A stretch of DNA of 45,719 nt, taken from IMG/VR virus record IMGVR_UViG_3300044811_000029, positions 1-45,719 of that record; one strand, 5' to 3'. Shown here piece by piece: positions 29,644-37,568 of the stretch (positions are counted from its first letter, which is position 1; each line of letters opens with the position of its first letter). Source of the stretch: a virus. The notes beneath the pieces are model-generated. The model saw only the letters and a list, made by a program, of their open reading frames with translations, did not search any database and was not told the DNA's origin. Position numbers and translations under genes: made by a program.

Positions 29644-29981
29644 GCAAGCGCAGGGATGAGCTCCCGGGTCGCGAGCTGCGGACCCCCGAAGAGAACCGGT
29701 TCGTCGACGAGCAGGACGCCCGCGTCCGTGCCGTCCTCGACAAGGCCGTGCACGACGGCGCGTCGTACAAGCTCGCCCTGCACCTCGGCGAGCCGGTCGA
29801 TGTCGTCGAATGGTGGGTCGATGCCTTCTGGGACGGCCTACGCGACGCGCTGTGCGACGACGTCGAACACCCGACCCTGCGCACCGAAGATCGGCTGACC
29901 GCGATCGCGCTGCTGCTCGACGAGCGGATGACCGCCGAGTGGCGCCGGATCGTGGACGGCGTGGGGAAGTGCCGGCCGTGA
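29640..29981 (+). CDS. Small early protein, function unknown
   Basis: A 113-residue protein (GTG 29640) with a helical body and HLGEPVDVVEWWVDAFWDGLRDAL, a highly aromatic segment. Overlaps both neighbours by 4 bases, so it is part of a coupled run. No known motif. Confidence 0.55.
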   Translation: MSKRRDELPGRELRTPEENRFVDEQDARVRAVLDKAVHDGASYKLALHLGEPVDVVEWWVDAFWDGLRDALCDDVEHPTLRTEDRLTAIALLLDERMTAEWRRIVDGVGKCRP

Positions 29982-30202
29982 CGACCCCCGCGATCAAGCA
30001 CCGGCTGACCGGGCCCGAGGCGTCGGCCATCTGCCGCGACCTCGCCCAGGTCGACATTCCCGTCCGCGCCACCGCCGACGTCTTCGGCACCGTCCACCTC
30101 TGGCCCGGCCGGGTCGTCACCACCCTGGAGGAAATCACCGCCCTGCGACCGTTCCTGCTGACGACCGACGCGCCCCTGGCCTGGCATAAGGCGGTGGCCT
30201 GA
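29978..30202 (+). CDS. Small early protein, function unknown
   Basis: A 74-residue protein (GTG 29978). It contains a beta-type ATADVFGTVHLWPGRVVTTLEE segment. Coupled by overlap to the next gene, which precedes the exonuclease. No known domain. Confidence 0.5.
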   Translation: MTTPAIKHRLTGPEASAICRDLAQVDIPVRATADVFGTVHLWPGRVVTTLEEITALRPFLLTTDAPLAWHKAVA

Positions 30203-30432
30203 TGGTGCGCAAGGCCGGCCTCGACGCGATGTTCTCCGTCGAGTACGCCTGCCCCCGCCGCTGCCAGGTCGAGTTCGACCTGTCCGATGTCCAGGTCCGT
30301 TTCACCCTCGGCCAGATGCTCGCCAAGGCCGAGGCGGCCCACGACGAGGCGCACACGGTCGAGCGCAGGGTGTACCGCGCGGGCGACATGCTCGTCCGCG
30401 CCGCCGTCCTGACCCCGGCGGTGGCCAGGTGA
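30202..30432 (+). CDS. Small early protein with a Cys pair
   Basis: A 76-residue protein (ATG 30202) starting VRKAGLDAMFSVEYACPRRCQVEF, a C-x3-C motif. Directly upstream of, and overlapping, the exonuclease gene, so it may be an accessory factor of the recombination module. Function not recognised. Confidence 0.5.
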   Translation: MVRKAGLDAMFSVEYACPRRCQVEFDLSDVQVRFTLGQMLAKAEAAHDEAHTVERRVYRAGDMLVRAAVLTPAVAR

Positions 30433-31460
30433 CCGCCGTCGAGCTGCTGCCGCCAGCGGAAGCGGTGCATGGCAACGACCGCTGGTATGAGGTCCGACGC
30501 GGCGGGATCACAGCGTCGGAGATCGCCATCGTGCTCGGCATCTCCCCGTACGGCTCGCCGTTCTCGTTGTACTGGCAGAAGCTCAACGACTGGCGCGACG
30601 ACGGCAACGAGTTCACGTCGGCCGGGCGGCACCTCGAGGACGCCATCGCCGACTGGTGGATGGCCGAGTGCGACCCGCTGGAGAACCTCGTCGCCGCCCC
30701 GGCCGGGCTCTACGCCAACGCCGAGCGGCCGTGGCAGCTGGCTACGCCGGACCGGCTGCTTCATGAGGCGTGCCCGTGTTGCTCGGATGGGCAGTGCACC
30801 TGCGGCCTCTACGGCAACTGCTCCGACTGCTACAACACCGGCCTTGGGGGTCCGGCGCACGCGCTGCTCGAGTGCAAGTGGGTGGCCTACAGCTGGGACG
30901 GCTGGGGCGAGCCCGGCACCGACGAGATCCCCGTCTACTACCGGGCGCAAGCACTCTGGCAGCTCGACACCCTCGACGTCGATGAGGTCCACTTCGCCGT
31001 CCTCGGCCCCGGCGGCTTCCGGGCGTACGGCCCGATCCGCCGCGACCGCAATGACCTGGCCGTGATGCGGCGTGAGGGGCTGCTGTTCCATCAGCGCCTA
31101 CAGAACGGCGACGCCCCAGACCTGGACGGCCACTCGGCCACCATCAGCGCGCTGCGCAAGCTGCACCCCTCGGTCGGCGAGGGCGACGTCGAGGTGGACG
31201 TCGAGCTGGCCGTCAAATACCGCGTCGCCCGGGCGGCCAAGAAGGTCGCCGAGGAGCGCATCGCCGAGTGCGAGGCCGAGATCCGGGCGGCACTGGGCAG
31301 CGAGTTCAACCGGGCCGTGTGCAACGGCAAGCTCGTCGCCTCCCGAAGCGTCTACGACCAGTCCGGCGATTCCGCCGAGCTGACTGCCCTCGAGGACGAC
31401 TGGCCCGTTGTCGACCGCCTCAACCCTGGCCGCTCGGCCAGCTATGCCAAGGAATCCTGA
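30429..31460 (+). CDS. YqaJ/lambda-exonuclease-type recombinase nuclease
   Basis: A 343-residue nuclease of the PD-(D/E)xK superfamily, partner of the RecT annealase 0.6 kb downstream. It would chew one strand of broken phage DNA so RecT can pair the ends. Motifs: RGGITASEIAIVLGISPY near the start, E70 in HLEDAIADWW, D108 in ATPDRLL and E148-K150 in LLECKW. Between the last two lies an insertion with seven Cys (residues 115, 117, 118, 123, 125, 131, 134), suggesting an Fe-S or zinc site not usual for YqaJ. A helical C-terminal region (about 255-300) follows. Confidence 0.85.
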   Translation: MTAVELLPPAEAVHGNDRWYEVRRGGITASEIAIVLGISPYGSPFSLYWQKLNDWRDDGNEFTSAGRHLEDAIADWWMAECDPLENLVAAPAGLYANAERPWQLATPDRLLHEACPCCSDGQCTCGLYGNCSDCYNTGLGGPAHALLECKWVAYSWDGWGEPGTDEIPVYYRAQALWQLDTLDVDEVHFAVLGPGGFRAYGPIRRDRNDLAVMRREGLLFHQRLQNGDAPDLDGHSATISALRKLHPSVGEGDVEVDVELAVKYRVARAAKKVAEERIAECEAEIRAALGSEFNRAVCNGKLVASRSVYDQSGDSAELTALEDDWPVVDRLNPGRSASYAKES

Positions 31461-32014
31461 TGGGACTGGACATCGCCGCCTACAGCAACCTGCGGTACCT
31501 CGGCCACCACGAGGTGGCCGAGGACAGCGAGCACCCGTACGACCCGGAGACCGACGAGCGGGTGCACGTGGAGGCGCTCGCCTACGACGCCTTCCCGCAC
31601 GCGCTACTGGGCATCCCCAACCAGCAACTGAAGACGTACGGCAGCTCCCGATTCATCGTGTGTGGCTGCTTCGAGATCACCGAGAAGACCGAGAGGTACA
31701 GCTTCCGGGCCGGCAGCTACAGCGGATACGGCCAGTGGCGGAGGGACCTCGCCGACCGGTTCAACCCGTACCGCGACAATGGCCAGCCAAGCCCGGAGGG
31801 GCCGTTCTACGAGCTGATCTGGTTCGCCGACAACGAGGGCACCATCGGCGAACTCGCGGCTACCAACCTGCTCGGCAACTTCCGCCAGTACGAGGTCGAG
31901 TACCGCGCCGCGCACCTCGGCTCCGAGATGGGCGACTACTTCGTCCAGAAGTACGCGGACTGGCTGCGCGCCTGCGAACTCGCCGCCACCGGCGGCCTCA
32001 TCGACTTCCACTGA
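31460..32014 (+). CDS. Conserved phage protein (MGLDIAAYS family)
   Basis: A 184-residue protein starting MGLDIAAYSNLRYL, a start I recall from a widespread phage family of unknown function, followed by an aromatic-rich body (GYGQWRRDLADRFNPYRDNG, FRQYEVEYRAAHLG). It overlaps the exonuclease stop by one base and lies next to recT, so it may serve in the recombination module. Confidence 0.6.
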   Translation: MGLDIAAYSNLRYLGHHEVAEDSEHPYDPETDERVHVEALAYDAFPHALLGIPNQQLKTYGSSRFIVCGCFEITEKTERYSFRAGSYSGYGQWRRDLADRFNPYRDNGQPSPEGPFYELIWFADNEGTIGELAATNLLGNFRQYEVEYRAAHLGSEMGDYFVQKYADWLRACELAATGGLIDFH

Positions 32015-32024
32015 GGAGAGCACC

Positions 32025-32924
32025 ATGCCTGAGACCGTCAGCAACGCCGTCGCCCAGCGACAGAACACGCCCGGCGAGCTCATCAAGCAGTACAGCAGCA
32101 GCTTCGCCAGCGTGCTCCCGACGCACGTCAAGCCGGAGACGTGGGTACGCCTCGCCCAGGGCGCGCTGAAGAAGGGCAAGCGGATCGACGCGCCCAACCA
32201 GAAAGACCCGGACCACCGGTTCAACGGCATGTTCGAGCTCGAGGTGGCCGCCGCGAACAACCCGGGCGCGTTCCTCGCCGCCCTGCTCGACGCCGCCCGC
32301 CAAGGCCTCACCCCCGGGTCGGAGGAGTACTACCTCACCCCGCGCAAGGTGAAGGGCCAACGCGAGATCCTCGGCATCACCGGCTACCAGGGCTACGTCG
32401 AGCTGATGTACCGGGCCGGCGCCGTGTCCTCGGTCATCGTCGAGGTGGTCCGGCAGAACGACCGCTACCTCTACCGGCGCGGCATCGAACGTACGCCGAT
32501 CCACGAATTCCCGGCGTTCGCCCGTGAGGTCGACCGTGGCCCCCTGATCGGCGCGTACGCCTACGCCGAGATGCTCGGCGGCGCCGTGTCCCGGGTGGTC
32601 GAGCTGAACCTCGACGACATCGAGCGCATCAAGGCCGTCAACACCGGCTCCAGCTACGACAGCTCGCCGTGGGTGAAGTGGGAGTCCTCGATGTGGCTGA
32701 AGTCGGCTGCTCGTCAGCTGCGCAAGTGGGTGCCCACGTCGGCCGAGTTCCGCAAGGAGCTGGCCCGGGCCGCCGGTGAGGCGCAGCGGGTCGCGTCGGC
32801 ACCGGACGCGCCGGTCGGGATCGACACGCCGCAGGGCGACACCATCGAGGGCGACTTCAGCGACGACGGCACGGCCGGCGACTGGCCGGAGACGACCCCG
32901 GTGCCCGGTGATGGCGATGCGTAA
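32025..32924 (+). CDS. recT: RecT-family single-strand annealing protein
   Basis: A 299-residue annealase that would pair complementary single strands made by the neighbouring exonuclease. The family signature is clear: NNPGAFLAALLDAARQGLTPGSEEYYLTPRK, then ILGITGYQGYVELMYRAGAVSSVIVEVVRQND. The C-terminal 50 residues are acidic and probably disordered. ATG 32025 follows a GAGGAGAG site. The ArsR-like gene overlaps its last 14 bases. Confidence 0.95.
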   Translation: MPETVSNAVAQRQNTPGELIKQYSSSFASVLPTHVKPETWVRLAQGALKKGKRIDAPNQKDPDHRFNGMFELEVAAANNPGAFLAALLDAARQGLTPGSEEYYLTPRKVKGQREILGITGYQGYVELMYRAGAVSSVIVEVVRQNDRYLYRRGIERTPIHEFPAFAREVDRGPLIGAYAYAEMLGGAVSRVVELNLDDIERIKAVNTGSSYDSSPWVKWESSMWLKSAARQLRKWVPTSAEFRKELARAAGEAQRVASAPDAPVGIDTPQGDTIEGDFSDDGTAGDWPETTPVPGDGDA

Positions 32925-33237
32925 GTTGACGTCGCCGTTCGGCCGCGGCCCCATGCCGATCGGCCAGGCGCAGCACCTGGCGTCGGTGCTGAAGGCCCTG
33001 GCCAACCCGTCGCGGCTGCAGTTGCTCGCGCTGCTCTCCGTCAACGGCAAGCTGACCAGCGCCGACCTGCTCGTTCGGCTGGACCGGCTATCGCAGCCAA
33101 CAGTCAGCCACCATCTGGGGATCCTGCGCGCGGCCGGGCTGATCACCAGCTGCCGCATCGGCGTATTCACGTGGCACGCGCTGTCGCCTGACGGGTTGAC
33201 CGCGGTCGCACGGGCACTGAACCCGGGCGGCGCATGA
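32911..33237 (+). CDS. ArsR-like winged-HTH regulator
   Basis: A 108-residue protein with a complete ArsR-type winged helix: LASVLKALANPSRLQLLALLS, SADLLVRLDRLSQPTVSHHLGILRAAGLI, then a wing. It starts inside the end of recT. The Cys pairs used for metal sensing in ArsR are absent (the only Cys is in the wing), so it is likely a metal-independent regulator. It sits in the recombination module, where it may control that block. Confidence 0.75.
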   Translation: MAMRKLTSPFGRGPMPIGQAQHLASVLKALANPSRLQLLALLSVNGKLTSADLLVRLDRLSQPTVSHHLGILRAAGLITSCRIGVFTWHALSPDGLTAVARALNPGGA

Positions 33238-33404
33238 TGCCCGACGAGCCGCAGAAGATCACCGACCACAAGTGGCGCCGGCGGATGGTCTTTGAGCCGG
33301 CGCAGAGGAAAAGCGGCCTGCACCTGCTCTGCGGCTACATGAACTGCCGCCGCCCGCGGGACGAGCACGCGCCGGCCGGACTCCGATCGGGGCCGCGCCG
33401 ATGA
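33234..33404 (+). CDS. Small basic protein
   Basis: A 56-residue frame (ATG 33234) in 4-base overlaps on both sides. It is basic with one C-x4-C (CGYMNC) and an RRPRD segment. No function known. Confidence 0.5.
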   Translation: MMPDEPQKITDHKWRRRMVFEPAQRKSGLHLLCGYMNCRRPRDEHAPAGLRSGPRR

Positions 33405-33604
33405 CCGCCTACGGCCTGCTCTGGGAGCTGACGAAGCACGTCCTGCACGGCCGAGGCCGTGACGTCGTCGTCATATGCGTCAAGCTCGCCGAGGAGGGGA
33501 CCATCGACGGCCCGGAAATCGCTTCGGGCGAGGACGTCTCATTCAGCTGGCCGGGCGACCCCGACACGTTCTGCATGCTGTCGTCGGACCAGGTGATCGC
33601 ATGA
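33401..33604 (+). CDS. Small early protein, function unknown
   Basis: A 67-residue protein (ATG 33401) with beta-type segments (GRDVVVICVKL, DVSFSWPGDPDTFCML). Overlaps by 4 bases with both neighbours and precedes the resolvase. No recognised domain. Confidence 0.55.
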   Translation: MTAYGLLWELTKHVLHGRGRDVVVICVKLAEEGTIDGPEIASGEDVSFSWPGDPDTFCMLSSDQVIA

Positions 33605-34185
33605 TCCGGCCGCTGCGGGCCATTGGGCTCGATTTGTCCTTGACCGGCACCGGGATAGCCGTCACGCACGACCAGCTGGGCGAGCCCCGGCTGTCGTGCC
33701 GCACCGTCTCGCCCCGCAAGCGCAAGTCCCCCAACCGCATCGACCACGAACGCCTACACGAGACATTCGCCGCGATCGCCGCGGCCGTGCAGTGCAAGCC
33801 GGACCTGATCGTCATCGAGGAACCGCTGCACGTCGACGGCAAGGGCGACACCAGCATCCGCCTCGCCGAGCTGCACGGCCCGATCAAACACTGGATCTGG
33901 AGTCGGGGCATCCCGTACGTCGACGTACACCTGACCAAGGTGAAGACCTACGCGACCGGCAACGGCAACGCCGACAAGCCGACTGTCTTCGCCGCCGCGA
34001 TCGCCCGGTACGGGCGGCTACTGCACATCGGGTCGTACGACGAGGCCGACTCGCTGACGCTGCTGGCCATGGCGCTGGACCACTACGGCCAGCCGCTGGT
34101 CCCGGTGACGGCCACCTCCTATACCCGCGCCTTCGTCGATATCACCTGGCCAAAACTGGATCTTCAGGAAGGCGGACTGAAATGA
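33601..34185 (+). CDS. RuvC-like Holliday junction resolvase
   Basis: A 194-residue nuclease of the RNase H-like fold. Acidic residues are in the RuvC order: D11 in IGLDLSLTGTG, E73 in LIVIEEP, and D147/D150 in SYDEADSL, with K126 in ADKPTV. It would cut branched recombination intermediates before packaging, completing the exonuclease-annealase-resolvase set. ATG 33601 overlaps the previous stop. Confidence 0.85.
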   Translation: MIRPLRAIGLDLSLTGTGIAVTHDQLGEPRLSCRTVSPRKRKSPNRIDHERLHETFAAIAAAVQCKPDLIVIEEPLHVDGKGDTSIRLAELHGPIKHWIWSRGIPYVDVHLTKVKTYATGNGNADKPTVFAAAIARYGRLLHIGSYDEADSLTLLAMALDHYGQPLVPVTATSYTRAFVDITWPKLDLQEGGLK

Positions 34186-34418
34186 GCTGGAAAAAGCGGG
34201 ACCCGGTCGCACCACCCGGCCCGGACTCGGCCACCGAGTTCCGGCTGATCGAGGCGCTGGACGCGATCACCCGCGCCCTGGCCGTGCTGGACCCGGCGCT
34301 GCGGGACACCCGGCTGGACCGGTGCGCGCAGGACGTGTTGCTGGACGTGCGCAACGCGCTGGTGCCGCCGCTGCCACAACGCCACCCGCTGCCCTTCGCC
34401 CCGGGGCGGTCGTCGTGA
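34182..34418 (+). CDS. Small early protein, function unknown
   Basis: A 78-residue protein (ATG 34182), Pro-rich at both ends with one helical segment (FRLIEALDAITRALAVLDPALRD). Part of the overlapping run. No motif. Confidence 0.5.
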   Translation: MSWKKRDPVAPPGPDSATEFRLIEALDAITRALAVLDPALRDTRLDRCAQDVLLDVRNALVPPLPQRHPLPFAPGRSS

Positions 34419-34579
34419 GCCGATTGGTCGCAACCCATGTGACGAAGTACGGGCGTTTCAAGCCCGGCATCCTCGGCCCCGAGACCGGCGTCCAGCACAA
34501 CGCCATCGGGGTCGGCACCACGAGGTGCAGCGTCTGCGGTCGCCTCGTCATTCGCGGCAAGGGGCGGTGGTGGAAGTGA
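34415..34579 (+). CDS. Small CxxC protein
   Basis: A 54-residue protein (GTG 34415) ending CSVCGRLVIRGKGRWWK, a single C-x-x-C knuckle on a basic background. May bind zinc with a partner or as a dimer. Function unknown. Confidence 0.5.
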   Translation: MSRLVATHVTKYGRFKPGILGPETGVQHNAIGVGTTRCSVCGRLVIRGKGRWWK

Positions 34580-34695
34580 TCGCCGCCCTGGGCGCCCTCG
34601 CCGTCGTCGGGGCGGCCCTGTGCCTCTGGGCGCTGTGGGATGCGCGGCCCGACACCCGCGACTACGGGCCCCGCCACGCAGGGGAGGCCCGATGA
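34576..34695 (+). CDS. 39-residue membrane peptide
   Basis: A 39-residue frame (GTG 34576) with one clear membrane helix (LGALAVVGAALCLWALW) and a charged tail. It overlaps both neighbours by 4 bases and could only be expressed by coupling. Confidence 0.5.
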   Translation: MIAALGALAVVGAALCLWALWDARPDTRDYGPRHAGEAR

Positions 34696-35234
34696 CCGCC
34701 CCGGCGGACGGCCTGTCGACGTCGGCGCGGCTGGCCAAGGCCGAGCGGGAACGCGACGAGGCCCGCGGGCAGCGCGACAAGTTCATCGCGGCCGCCGACA
34801 AGCTCCACGGCGAGTGGCTGGACCTCAAGGCCGAGATCGGGCGGCTCAAGGCCGAGGCCGTGACGTCGGCCGACAACTACCTGCTGGTCGCCGCCGAGCT
34901 GTCCAGCGCCCGGCAGGACCTCGACGTTCTGCGCAAGAGCCTCAAGGGCAGCGCGACAACCGCGAGTGTCGCGCTGCGGGACCTGGCCGAGACCCGCGCC
35001 CAGCTCGCCGACATGCAGGCGGCGGCCGAGGAGAAGGTCCGCGCCGTGCTCACCGCACCGACCGGCGACGTCATCTCCCAGCAGACCCGCTACTGGTGCG
35101 AGACCTGCGGAGCCCGCTACGGCCAACCGTTCGACCACCCCCACGGGCCACTGACCTCCGTCACCGTGACCACCACCCGCGCGCCCCGACTGTTTCCCGC
35201 CACCACCACCAACCAGGAGGAAGGAGTCCGATGA
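34692..35234 (+). CDS. Coiled-coil protein with C-terminal CETC motif
   Basis: A 180-residue protein, mostly a long coiled coil (about residues 10-120) followed by WCETCGARYGQPFDHPHG, a Cys/His knuckle that may bind zinc. It ends 4 bases into the repeat-protein gene. Function unknown; may be an oligomer scaffold. Confidence 0.6.
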   Translation: MTAPADGLSTSARLAKAERERDEARGQRDKFIAAADKLHGEWLDLKAEIGRLKAEAVTSADNYLLVAAELSSARQDLDVLRKSLKGSATTASVALRDLAETRAQLADMQAAAEEKVRAVLTAPTGDVISQQTRYWCETCGARYGQPFDHPHGPLTSVTVTTTRAPRLFPATTTNQEEGVR

Positions 35235-36547
35235 AGCGCATCACGACACTGACCGAGGAGCAGCGCGCCGCCATGGACGCGCACGCCGACGAGTGGATCG
35301 CCCACGGCTGGTCGACAGAGCCGGCCGACTGGGCACTGTTCGAGTCCGCCGCCGAGCGCTGCTACGGGTTCGCCGGCCTGCCATGGCATGGCAACGTCGT
35401 GCGGGTCTCGTCACCGCTGGTGTTGTCTCTCGCTGCCCCCGCGGCCGCGTTCGTGCTGACGCTGCGAAAGCAGCCCGCCGACGCGGTGGGCGACGCGGTG
35501 CACGACGCGGTGGGCGGCGCGGTGGGCGACGCGGTGGGCGGCGCGGTGCACGGCGCGGTGCACGGCGCGGTGCGCGGCGCGGTGGACGGCGCGGTGGGCG
35601 ACGCGGTGCACGACGCGGTGCGCGACGCGGTGCGCGACGCGGTGGGCGACGCGGTGGGCGGCGCGGTGGGCGACGCGGTGGGCGGCGCGGTGCGCGACGC
35701 GGTGGGCGACGCGGTGGGCGGCGCGGTGGGCGACGCGGTGGGCGGCGCGGTGCGCGACGCGGTGGGCGACGCGGTGGGCGACGCGGTGGGCGACGCGGTG
35801 GGCGACGCGGTGCACGACGCGGTGGGCAAGGGGACCCTCGAAACCATCAGTCGTATCTGGTACTACCGGCTCTGGGGCAACCTCTGGCCGTACTGGCAGG
35901 CCTACAACAGCTTCTTCCGCGACCACTGCCAACTCGAACTCGACGGCGACCTCTGGGACCGGTCCCGCGCCTACGAAGACACCGCCAAAGCCGCCGGCTG
36001 GTGGTGGCCCCACAAAGAGTTCGTCATGGTCTGCGACCGGCCCGCCGTCCTGCACCTCGAACAGATCGGGCCCCGCGGCTGGGGTTCACACCGGCTCCAC
36101 TGCGAAACCGGGCCGGCGATCGCCTGGCGCGACGGCTACGCCCTGCACTACTGGCACGGCACGAAAGTCCCCGCCGACCTGGTCGAAGACGACGGCTGGG
36201 ACACCGCGCGGATCCTCGCCGAACCGAACTCCGAGGTGCGGCGCTGCGCCATCGAACGGATCGGCTGGGACCGGTTCATCGCGGACGCCAACCTCAACCA
36301 GGTTGGCCAGGCCGCCCCGGACCCGGGCAACCCGGGCAACACGCTGACCCTGTTCGACGTGCCCGAGCAGATCTACGAAGAGCCGATCCGGGTGCTGCTG
36401 TGCACCAACGGCTCCGTCGAGCGCGATGGCACCCGACGCCGGTTCGGCCTCACCGTCCCCGCCTGGCACGACGACCCCATCCACGCCGCGGCGTGGACCT
36501 ATGGCCTTGATCCGTCCGAGTACCGGCAGGCAGAAGCCCGCCGGTGA
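35231..36547 (+). CDS. DUF6745-like protein with a 29-unit tetrapeptide repeat
   Basis: A 438-residue protein in three parts. Residues 1-82 are an N-terminal domain (MKRITTLTEEQRAAMDAHADEWIAHGWS, later AAAFVLTLRKQ). Residues 83-198 are 29 copies of a tetrapeptide ending in A-V, with Gly/Asp, His/Asp, Arg/Asp or Gly/Gly before it, encoded by a 12-bp tandem repeat. Residues 199-438 are a Trp/Tyr-rich domain (WYYRLWGNLWPYWQAYNSFF, GPAIAWRDGYALHYWHG, CTNGSVERDG) that I associate with DUF6745, seen in actinobacteria and their phages. AGGAG precedes ATG 35231. It is followed by a partner gene in the same order I recall from host genomes. Function unknown. Confidence 0.7.
   Translation: MKRITTLTEEQRAAMDAHADEWIAHGWSTEPADWALFESAAERCYGFAGLPWHGNVVRVSSPLVLSLAAPAAAFVLTLRKQPADAVGDAVHDAVGGAVGDAVGGAVHGAVHGAVRGAVDGAVGDAVHDAVRDAVRDAVGDAVGGAVGDAVGGAVRDAVGDAVGGAVGDAVGGAVRDAVGDAVGDAVGDAVGDAVHDAVGKGTLETISRIWYYRLWGNLWPYWQAYNSFFRDHCQLELDGDLWDRSRAYEDTAKAAGWWWPHKEFVMVCDRPAVLHLEQIGPRGWGSHRLHCETGPAIAWRDGYALHYWHGTKVPADLVEDDGWDTARILAEPNSEVRRCAIERIGWDRFIADANLNQVGQAAPDPGNPGNTLTLFDVPEQIYEEPIRVLLCTNGSVERDGTRRRFGLTVPAWHDDPIHAAAWTYGLDPSEYRQAEARR
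35477..35824 (+). repeat. 12-bp minisatellite, 29 tandem units
   Basis: Each unit has GCGGTG plus six variable bases (often GGCGAC or GGCGGC). The 60-bp blocks 35641-35700 and 35701-35760 are identical, showing recent duplication of five units. As 12 is divisible by 3, unit gain or loss stays in frame. Several other frames on both strands also stay open here purely because of the repeat. Confidence 0.95.
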
Positions 36548-36567
36548 ACACCCAACGAGGAGCAGAA

Positions 36568-36969
36568 GTGAACACTCTCGCCACGATGGAAGCCCGCTTC
36601 GGTGTGACTCATCTGGAGCACCTGGACCGCGAGGCGGCGATCCCGGTCGTGTCCCTGGTCGCGTTCCAGGGCGACGTCGCGATCCTGCGACGTGCCCGGG
36701 CCGCGGCGACCACGCCGATCCCGGCGGCCGGCTACCCGGTGGTCGCCGGGGAGAACGGTGGCAACACGCATGCCGTGTACGGGGTCGGCTTCTACGACCC
36801 GGCGCCGCGTTCGGATACGGAGCTGCTGCTGGGCGTGCTGACCGTTCCGGATGGGGAGCAGGTGCTGCTCAGCCACCCGGAACACGGCGGCTTCCTGATC
36901 GAGCCGGGCACCTACGAGATCCGCCGCCAGCGTGAGCAGGCCGACGAAATCCGGCTCGTCCAGGACTGA
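36568..36969 (+). CDS. Partner protein of the repeat gene
   Basis: A 133-residue protein (GTG 36568; GAGGAG is well placed, so the GTG at 36544 is less likely). The C terminus, QVLLSHPEHGGFLIEPGTYEIRRQREQADEIRLVQD, is a motif I associate with genes that sit beside DUF6745-like genes in actinobacteria. This pairing suggests a two-gene unit. A stable hairpin follows. Function unknown. Confidence 0.65.
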   Translation: MNTLATMEARFGVTHLEHLDREAAIPVVSLVAFQGDVAILRRARAAATTPIPAAGYPVVAGENGGNTHAVYGVGFYDPAPRSDTELLLGVLTVPDGEQVLLSHPEHGGFLIEPGTYEIRRQREQADEIRLVQD

Positions 36970-36978
36970 CCGTCCAGC

Positions 36979-37010
36979 GCCGCGCCCGTCTCAACCGGGG
37001 CGGGCGCGGC
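36979..37010 (+). terminator. GC hairpin after the repeat-gene unit
   Basis: GCCGCGCCCG and CGGGCGCGGC form a perfect 10-bp stem with a 12-base loop, 9 bases after a stop codon. No T-run; likely terminator or mRNA-end structure for the two-gene unit. Confidence 0.45.
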
Positions 37011-37034
37011 ACCCGCCCAACGCAAGGAGCGCCA

Positions 37035-37079
37035 GTGAGCGCTGACCTGCACGACTTCCTGTTTTACCACCGCGATTGA
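37035..37079 (+). CDS. 14-codon micro-ORF (leader-type)
   Basis: GTG 37035 is 5 bases after a strong AAGGAG and opens a 14-codon frame (MSADLHDFLFYHRD) ending 12 bases before the next GTG. The good ribosome binding site and the close downstream start suggest a leader peptide that couples translation. Confidence 0.4.
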   Translation: MSADLHDFLFYHRD

Positions 37080-37091
37080 GGAGCCCGGCAA

Positions 37092-37568
37092 GTGACCGCT
37101 GTGACGCTCAGGCCCACCTTCAAAAAGGACAGCCGCCCCAGCAACGGCCTGGAGGACATCGCCGACGAGCTGCTGGCCGACAAGACGAAGGTCCACTACG
37201 TCGTCGGCGCCGTGAAGTGGGCCGGCGGCAGCATCAGCGAGGAAGGCGACCTCCTTCCGGCGGCGAAGTTTCTCGCGATCGAGCCGCTGGCCGAGGGCTC
37301 GTCGCCGGAGGGCTTGGCGAAGAAGATCCTCGATGAGGCGCGTAAGGCCCGAGGGTTGGGCCGCATGGAGGACGAACACCCGGCCACGTCGGCGCTGTTC
37401 GACTTCGACGGCGACGGCAAGCCGGTCGTGCGGGTCGGCGCGGACGGCGAGCACCCGGTGCCGGAGCCGTCCGGCGAGGAGATCGTCGCCGAGCTGGACG
37501 AGCGCCGGGCCGCGAAGGGCCGCAAGGCCACCGCCGACCCGTTCACCCCGGGCGACACCAATGGCTGA
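37092..37568 (+). CDS. Early protein of unknown function
   Basis: A 158-residue protein (GTG 37092 after GAGGAG). Residues 20-60 read GLEDIADELLADKTKVHYVVGAVKWAGG; the C terminus is acidic and probably disordered. No known domain. It overlaps the next ATG by 8 bases. Confidence 0.6.
   Translation: MTAVTLRPTFKKDSRPSNGLEDIADELLADKTKVHYVVGAVKWAGGSISEEGDLLPAAKFLAIEPLAEGSSPEGLAKKILDEARKARGLGRMEDEHPATSALFDFDGDGKPVVRVGADGEHPVPEPSGEEIVAELDERRAAKGRKATADPFTPGDTNG

Noticed and set aside
35477-35824. CRISPR array
   Set aside because: The units are contiguous 12-mers with no spacers, and they are coding.
35293-36510. Long Arg/Gly-rich frame (RRGGRRGARR) and the minus-strand frames at 35362-35847 and 35411-36055
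   Set aside because: All are side effects of the 12-bp repeat, which keeps every frame open; composition is extreme and none has a start with a ribosome binding site in context.
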